The notes beneath the pieces were generated by a model. That model saw nothing but the letters and a program-made list of their open reading frames with translations, did no database searches and was not told where the DNA came from. The position numbers and the translations under genes are program-made. Positions 58,496 through 64,000 of a stretch of 64,000 nucleotides of DNA are shown piece after piece. Positions within the stretch are counted from its first letter, which is position 1, and each line of letters begins with the position of its first letter. The DNA lies in NCBI RefSeq assembly GCF_017916325.1, contig NC_090137.1, positions 1-64,000 on the forward strand. Reading direction: 5' to 3'. The DNA comes from Leishmania martiniquensis. Its lineage: Eukaryota > Euglenozoa > Kinetoplastea > Trypanosomatida > Trypanosomatidae.

Positions 58496-61171
58496 CTACA
58501 AAAATACCTCCATCACATTCCGCACAGCACCGCGGCACACTGGGCAGGAGAACACCTCTTCTCTACAGTGACTCTGCAGCCGTTGCACGCACAGCCCACA
58601 AATGCCGTCGTGGCCGCATGGCTGCAGTAGGACGCAGGATGGCTGCAGCGGCTGCACACAAAAGAGGCAGTACCCAGCGCTGCTTCTCTGAGTGGCGTCG
58701 CTGCCATGGCCCCTCGCCCCAATGCGGGTCGGCTGGGCCTGCGCCGTCTGCGTTGTGAAGAAGCTATCCAGCGCGGAGGGTGCAGCAGGCGCTTTTCGAG
58801 GTGTGCCTGTTGTGTGATCGCCGGCGGCCGCAGATGGCGACGATAACTTTCCCAGAGACGTGACGGATTTTCGGTCAGCGTAGCTCATCGCAAAGGACTC
58901 GAGGACGCCTCTTAGGGCGCGCTGCAGCTCGACGAGGATGTCGAACACCGACCCGCTAGCACTCCACGACTCCTGCGAGAGGCGAAGGAGCTCTGGCAGC
59001 ACCTCTCCCGTGTCCTTGTCCTTGATCATGCCGGCGAAGCACTGCGCGGTGAGGCTCAACGTGGAGGGCGCGGGTGGCGGTGTTCCAGCGACGGCGGCAG
59101 TGGAGGGCTTCGTGCCGTCAAGTAGGGCTGCTAATGGGCGGGTTGCCGCATCCACGAGGTAGATGCGCGGTGGGTAAGCGTACATGCCCGTCTCGCATCC
59201 GTTCGCGGCGTCGGACTCGCCTGCAGCGCCGCCGATGCGTGTCAGGGAAAACTGCAGAAGTACGCGCACCTGTAGCTCCACCACTGCCTTGGCAGCCACC
59301 TGCTGCGTCACATCGGCTTTGCCCCCTTGGACATGGACAGGGATCTCCGCCAGGGACGCCTTTGAAGTGGCAGGCGGTGGGCTCTGTCCAACGGTGGTGG
59401 CGTAAGGACGCTCCTGCGGTATCGCGAGCACCGCCACCTTGTGCTCGCTAAAGATGGGCACGTAGGCGACGATGCGGTGCTTTTCCGGAAAATAACGAGC
59501 AAGCCCGTCGCCAAACCGCGAGAGGTCTCGGAGAATGGCGGCGCAGCGGATGTGAGCGGCAGAGCGGTTGGGCAGTGCGTCTTTCATGAAGGCCGGTGCG
59601 CTGTGCGAGTGGTGGTGTTGGTAAGCGTCAGCGCTGCCACTGCTGCCGAGTTGGCTCACATTGGGTCGCAAGGGGAAGGCATAGCTGCTTGTTGGCACAA
59701 TAAGCGGCGGCACCGCCTCAAAGTTGCGCACAACGACGTTGCGTATGTACGCGGTCAGCGTCTGGTACTTGTCGTCCCCCGGTGCGGGAATAATGGCACC
59801 GCTGATCGGGTCGAGGTACTCAGCCTTGCGACTGATGGCGAAGTTGTTGAGGCTCTGCATGTTGAGGCAGACCCGGTAGCGGCAGTACACGTCAATCTTC
59901 GTCGCTGCGTGGGAAGCAGGCGAAGCCGCCTGCGACAGATTCGCACTGGCAGGCCCGATAAACGAGGACACCTTCTCGCAGCCGTTGGCGGCGGCATCCG
60001 TCGTGCCGCCGCCAACGGGCAGGATGCCGCTGGCCGTGCCCTCTGACGAGTCTGTCGTCAAGGCAGGCGCGTAGACGGAGATTATGACGGGGGTGTAGTA
60101 CACTGTGCCGCGGTAGGTGTAGGGCAGGATGCCGCGAATCTCGTAGTGGTCACGGCACTGTATGTATCTGAATCCATCGCCGTAGGCAAAGCGAAAGCCC
60201 TGCAGGTCCGGGTTGGCGAGGATGCGGGCGTTGGAGATGTCGTACTCTTGGCGCGGCCGCACGGGCATCGGCAGCGCTGGACGAGCGGCGGAGTTGGATG
60301 GGGTGACCATGACGAACGCACCGGGGGTGATGCTACCAGGCGTACCACTGGCACCCGCCCCGTTCAGATTGCGGTGGCGCAGAGGAGGCTGCGCTGCCCC
60401 GGCTACTGCACCAGCAGAGCTACCGCCCACCGAGGGCACGGAAAGCGCGGTGCTGATGCCGCTGTCGCAGTGCTGCATGAGCTGCGTGGGAGGCGAAGGC
60501 GCGCTGGTAGGGTGGCCAGCCTGTTCGCCGTGCAGTCCGTTGGCGGCACGCACCGCCGGTGCCCCAACGTCGCCGTTGCTGACCGACTCCTCACCGTCGT
60601 CACTATCCGATACCGTCAAGTTCACGAATCGTCCATTCTCTCCCGCAAGGGCCCCGGCGCTGCCGCCTTGCAGCCCATCTGATGACGCCGTTCGCAGCGG
60701 CACAGTACGCTGCCCCGCAGGTTGTTCGCCTTGGATGGACGCCGCCGCCGCCGCGGCAGCAGCTGCCAAAATGCTGGCGCACTCGCTGTGCCCATGGCGC
60801 TCTGCCAACTGCACCGGCCGCTCACCGAACGCATTGGCGCAGTCGATTGGTGTGCGCAGCACCTCGACGAGATAGCGCACAATGCTGGTCGCGCCTAGGG
60901 TGGCGGCGAGGTGTAGGGCCGTATTGTAGCTCCCGCCGTTGGGAGCCAACACGTTTGCTTTATACTCCTCGCACAGCATCCGGACCGTGCTAAGATAGCG
61001 GGAGTACCCTGCCTGGAGGGACGCCAAGTCCGTTCGATTACTGTTTGAGATGCACGTGTACAACAGCGTCATGTGTGAGCCCTTCGCCGGCACGTCAACC
61101 CGCTCTGGGTGCGCGCGCAGCCACTGCCGCAGCTCCTCGGTGTTGCCTTCTGCCGCCCAGCGGAACTCCAT
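58496..61171 (-). CDS. Ankyrin-repeat RING finger protein (putative E3 ubiquitin ligase)
   Basis: This is an 891-residue protein. The N-terminus has ankyrin-like repeats: MEFRWAAEGNTEELRQWLRA, then YNTALHLAATLGATSIVRYL and FGERPVQLAERHGHSECASI (to about 140), followed by a poly-Ala run. A long Ser/Ala/Gly-rich linker (about 150-300) and a globular part with RFAYGDGFRYIQCRDHYEIR (about 320-540) follow. The C-terminal 55 residues form a C3HC4 RING: CLFC, CGHDGICGLC, CPVC. The layout suggests that the ankyrins bind a substrate and the RING recruits an E2. The start at 61171 is the first ATG after a candidate splice site at 61343; the ATG at 61420 lies upstream of that site. I cannot name an orthologue. 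Confidence 0.88.
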   Translation of the reverse strand: MEFRWAAEGNTEELRQWLRAHPERVDVPAKGSHMTLLYTCISNSNRTDLASLQAGYSRYLSTVRMLCEEYKANVLAPNGGSYNTALHLAATLGATSIVRYLVEVLRTPIDCANAFGERPVQLAERHGHSECASILAAAAAAAAASIQGEQPAGQRTVPLRTASSDGLQGGSAGALAGENGRFVNLTVSDSDDGEESVSNGDVGAPAVRAANGLHGEQAGHPTSAPSPPTQLMQHCDSGISTALSVPSVGGSSAGAVAGAAQPPLRHRNLNGAGASGTPGSITPGAFVMVTPSNSAARPALPMPVRPRQEYDISNARILANPDLQGFRFAYGDGFRYIQCRDHYEIRGILPYTYRGTVYYTPVIISVYAPALTTDSSEGTASGILPVGGGTTDAAANGCEKVSSFIGPASANLSQAASPASHAATKIDVYCRYRVCLNMQSLNNFAISRKAEYLDPISGAIIPAPGDDKYQTLTAYIRNVVVRNFEAVPPLIVPTSSYAFPLRPNVSQLGSSGSADAYQHHHSHSAPAFMKDALPNRSAAHIRCAAILRDLSRFGDGLARYFPEKHRIVAYVPIFSEHKVAVLAIPQERPYATTVGQSPPPATSKASLAEIPVHVQGGKADVTQQVAAKAVVELQVRVLLQFSLTRIGGAAGESDAANGCETGMYAYPPRIYLVDAATRPLAALLDGTKPSTAAVAGTPPPAPSTLSLTAQCFAGMIKDKDTGEVLPELLRLSQESWSASGSVFDILVELQRALRGVLESFAMSYADRKSVTSLGKLSSPSAAAGDHTTGTPRKAPAAPSALDSFFTTQTAQAQPTRIGARGHGSDATQRSSAGYCLFCVQPLQPSCVLLQPCGHDGICGLCVQRLQSHCREEVFSCPVCRGAVRNVMEVFL

Positions 61172-61342
61172 CTTCCGCTGAGGCCCCCGGTATGGGCAAT
61201 GAGGGTGGCGACGGGGGGGAGGGGATGCGACGAGGACCCCCTCAAGGTACAGAAGGACTACCAGGAGACGGGAAAGGGGGGGAGGCAGTGCAGTCGCGTC
61301 ACGTGCTTCACGTCTTGGCCACCTCTCGAGCAGCAGATCTAT

Positions 61343-61400
61343 CTGTGCGCCCAGCGAGAGGTAAAGAAAGAGAGAAAGAGAGAGCGAGCGAGAGAGAGCA
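61343..61400 (-). promoter_or_regulatory. Candidate trans-splicing signal for ankyrin-RING gene
   Basis: The minus strand has a CT-dinucleotide tract (61363-61400) followed by GGGCGCACAG with AG at 61344-61343. The next in-frame ATG is 61171, giving a 5' UTR of about 170 bases. This decides the start of the gene. Confidence 0.55.
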
Positions 61401-61537
61401 CCGCACTCGTCAGCGCTCATACGGCGGGGGAGGGAGAGCGATCAGAGAAAGGAACGGACGCAGGCGAAACGGCGGGAGAGAGATCGTTAGAGGGCCCCGA
61501 AAGAGAGAAGGGGCGGCACGGAGAGGGCACAACTCAG

Positions 61538-61556
61538 TGTGTGTGTGTGTGTGTGG
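61538..61556. repeat. (GT)n microsatellite
   Basis: About 19 bases of GT repeat between the ankyrin-RING gene and the last gene. Confidence 0.9.
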
Positions 61557-62718
61557 AAGAGAGGGGAGGAGGCGAAGGGTAACAGAGTTGCTCGCCTTGC
61601 TCAACAGTCATGGAACTGTTGGCCTATGCATACGAAGGTGACGTGGAGGGAAGAGGCGCCTCACGATGAGCGCCCGTCACACGAGCGGGGCAAGAGCAGA
61701 CGTAGCCCACGTCGATGGTGAGTGGGTATGTGTGGTGTGCGGCGCGTCTGCGCCTGTCGCCCCCTCCCCCTACTCCCGCCTCTGAGCCAACGAGATGAAG
61801 AGGGGCTGGAGTGCAGCTCAACACAGAGAGAGAGGACTGCACAACGAGCAAACTACGCGCCGCTCGCCGTTACCGCCGTGCACCAAGCCGCCACCGTATA
61901 ACGCACAGCAGGGCGGAAGAGACAGTAAAGCACTACGCGAGTAGAGGAGGTAGGCGAGCACTGACAACAGCTGAGACGCGCACAGAAAAAAAAGAAGCGC
62001 AGAGAGAGAGAGACACACAGCTGTGATGACTCTCCCCGCGTGCCCGATCACAGCAGCATCAACGGCAAGACAGCGGAGGAGAGAAGCGAGGAGGAGGGCG
62101 AAAGTTATGGCTGATACGGTGCCTCTTCCATGTTGCTTACTGGCACAGAATGGAGCATGGAAAGGGGCCTGCTCCAGGGACGGTAACTCTTTGCACCGAC
62201 GAGGAGGGGTGACACCGCCATGGTGCACAGCTGTGTTATGTTCCGAAATGTCCGCCGTGTACGCATTATGCAGACAACGGAGGCGAGCACAGGCGCACGC
62301 GCCCGTGGCATCTGTAACAGCACTCAACACGCACGTACGTGCGCACGCGCGGTGCCAGTGTACGTTTACTCTCTCTCTTGCTCAGGAGAGAGACACACAT
62401 ACAGCACAGAGAGCTGTACAGCTTGTGGTGCCGCTTTCCGTACCCCGGCTACTCGCCCCCCCTGTCGCCCTCCTCCTCCTGCCTTTAGCTTCCGCCTTCC
62501 TCATCCTGGCGGAGGTGCGACTGACGCCTTCTCTCCGTTCGTCGTGTGCACACTTCCGCAGGCTGCTAGAGTGCGGCAGTCCCCACAGAGAGTTCAGCGG
62601 CATAACAGAAATTTCGTCTGTCACCGGCAGTACGCCACTGCGCATACGCCTCTGTCCACTCCCCACCCGCATAGCCGACGGAGCCCACGCGGCGTCGTTA
62701 TCACCACTACGAGAAGGG

Positions 62719-64000
62719 TCAACTCGTGCCCCACAACTGATTCCACCCTCGTTGGGTGGTGCCCCAGAGTGAGCTGGCTGCAGCCACCGCCGAGATCGAG
62801 CCAGCTGGGGCAGCAGCACCGCCTTCCGACGCCACGCCTGCTGCGCCGACGCCGCCAAGCATCCATGTAGCTGCTCCGTCATACACGCCAGTGGCAGGGT
62901 ATATGAATGAGGGCATGCGAGCACCCCATCCGCCCCCCGTCGCGGCAGCCACTGCTGACGAAGGACTGCCAAAACGAAAGGACGCAGTCGGCGGCACGCC
63001 CGTGGCCGAAGCGGGGGAGGGCGGAGGCGGATTCAACGCCGATGCCGTTGGGGGCAGAGGCGGATAGCTCTGCGGGGCAAGGGCCGCAGCCGTGGACGGC
63101 GCGCCGCCGGCCCCCATAGATGCGGCGGCAGCGATCGCCGCATTCGACGACACCGCGATCGGCAGTAGCGCCAATCGGTCAACTTGCTCGCGCGGACGGA
63201 AAAGCCGCTCAGTCGGCAGCGCGGCAGCATCCACACCGCCAGCGACGGCAAATGATTTTGATGCGGCAGCGGCAGCCACCGAGGGGCCACGGCACGAGTC
63301 GCCGCTGCCTGTGTCGCCCGAGCTGGCATGACGCGGCGCCTCGCTGCGCACCACCCACAGAAGCGCACTTGCCGAGATGAACTGACGGTACGCAGCGATA
63401 ACGAGAGGAGTCCCGCTGCGCCATCGCACCGGATCGCACGTGCTCTCAAGGTGGCGGACGACGCGACGCAACGGCCCGTCTGCAACACACGCTGCGGCAT
63501 CGACCCCAGCCCCACCGATACCCGCGTCGGAGGAAAAGAGCGTCTTGGCCGGTGAGTCCGCTCCTCGCGAGAGGAGCCCGGCACTGTTGCCACAGAGGTC
63601 GCCGCTGCGATCACCGTCGCCTGCGTCCTCCCGCCCTGCGCACCACACAGACGAGGTGAAAAGTACGTCCATATACCACTGCAGTCTCACGTCGTCTGCC
63701 TGGCTCTGAGTGGCGACAGTGGCGGCATTAGCGGCAGCCGCACCGCGTCCCTTCTGCAGCCCACAGGCAACCTCGGGAGGTGCACCGCCGCCGCTCTCGC
63801 GCGCTGAATTGATGAGGCGGCCCAGCTCGCTCTCGTAGAAGGCAGCCGACGCTTCGGCAAGACGTGCCCTCACTTGCTGCTGCTCCTTCTTCGTCACCAG
63901 TGCGCACATGCAGCATCCGCTTGCACTGCTAAGCCTCCCCAAAGCTGCCGCTGAGGCGGTGGCACCCTGCTCGTGGCCTGATGCAGTGGCGACGCCGGCT
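62719..64000 (-). CDS. Hypothetical protein, 5' part outside window
   Basis: At least 426 residues are visible. The frame is open to the right edge with no in-frame stop, so the gene almost certainly starts beyond the window; the first ATG inside it is near 63909, and a TTG at 63942 is not a likely start. I do not recognise the family. There is one charged helical stretch (KKEQQQVRARLAEASAAFYE) and a globular segment with LQWYMDVLFTSSVWCAG and RVVRHLESTCDPVRWRSGTP. An Ala/Gly/Pro/Ser-rich C-terminal 180 residues end in GTTQRGWNQLWGTS. Confidence 0.75.
   Translation of the reverse strand, partial: AGVATASGHEQGATASAAALGRLSSASGCCMCALVTKKEQQQVRARLAEASAAFYESELGRLINSARESGGGAPPEVACGLQKGRGAAAANAATVATQSQADDVRLQWYMDVLFTSSVWCAGREDAGDGDRSGDLCGNSAGLLSRGADSPAKTLFSSDAGIGGAGVDAAACVADGPLRRVVRHLESTCDPVRWRSGTPLVIAAYRQFISASALLWVVRSEAPRHASSGDTGSGDSCRGPSVAAAAASKSFAVAGGVDAAALPTERLFRPREQVDRLALLPIAVSSNAAIAAAASMGAGGAPSTAAALAPQSYPPLPPTASALNPPPPSPASATGVPPTASFRFGSPSSAVAAATGGGWGARMPSFIYPATGVYDGAATWMLGGVGAAGVASEGGAAAPAGSISAVAAASSLWGTTQRGWNQLWGTS

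Larger units (their letters stand above)
61172..62718. other. Intergenic region upstream of ankyrin-RING gene
   Basis: This 1.5-kb region has the ankyrin-RING 5' UTR and splice signal, a (GT)n tract at 61538-61556, and the 3' UTR of the next gene. No gene is seen. Confidence 0.55.

Noticed and set aside
62719..63942. Complete 407-residue gene starting at 63942
   Set aside because: Position 63942 is TTG, and the frame is open to the window edge, so the gene is treated as partial.

Overview
This window is the left end of a kinetoplastid (trypanosomatid) chromosome, most likely from Leishmania or a close relative in the Leishmaniinae. Four things point there: a CCCTAA telomere opening the sequence; intron-less genes all on one strand with polypyrimidine/AG trans-splicing signals and no individual promoters; GC-rich coding sequence with long AG/CA-microsatellite-rich intergenic regions; and family members typical of these parasites (a phosphoglycan beta-1,3-galactosyltransferase beside the telomere, a divergent 100-residue histone H4, a very large ATM kinase). 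The order galactosyltransferase - histone H4 - cytochrome b5 protein ... ATM-like kinase resembles what I remember of the left end of Leishmania chromosome 2; that is recollection, not a database result.

Layout. 1-560 is AT-rich, hexamer-periodic sequence that looks like miscalled telomere. 561-1070 is telomere, irregular at first and perfect from about 811. 1071-3694 is subtelomere without a recognisable gene. From 3695 to the right edge there are thirteen protein genes, all on the minus strand, so one directional cluster is transcribed toward the telomere. In order from the telomere they are: phosphoglycan galactosyltransferase, histone H4, tandem cytochrome b5 protein, PAC4-like proteasome chaperone, an unrecognised 396-residue protein, a putative mitochondrial helical-repeat protein, an unrecognised 356-residue basic protein, a two-finger CCCH protein, exportin-T, ATM, SF3a subunit 2, an ankyrin-RING protein, and the 3' part of an unrecognised gene that runs off the right edge. 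I saw no tRNA, rRNA, CRISPR array or strand-switch region.

The most unusual structure is a dispersed repeat. A 508-bp unit occurs at 22743-23250 and, inverted, at 27728-28235; by eye the two are indistinguishable. A 400-bp piece of it sits at 11045-11444 in the same orientation as the first copy, with two substitutions. The copies probably lie in 3' UTRs and look like a SIDER-type retroposon family. Their near identity gives one direct pair (around 11.3 kb) and one inverted pair (around 4.5 kb), the geometry that drives gene amplification in Leishmania. An imperfect 23-bp-stem hairpin and an orphan reading frame lie just beside the second copy.

Most genes are housekeeping (chromatin, DNA damage signalling, tRNA export, splicing, proteasome assembly). 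The telomere-proximal galactosyltransferase is the surface-glycan, lineage-specific gene. Functional links between neighbours are not expected, because kinetoplastid clusters are not operons in the bacterial sense.
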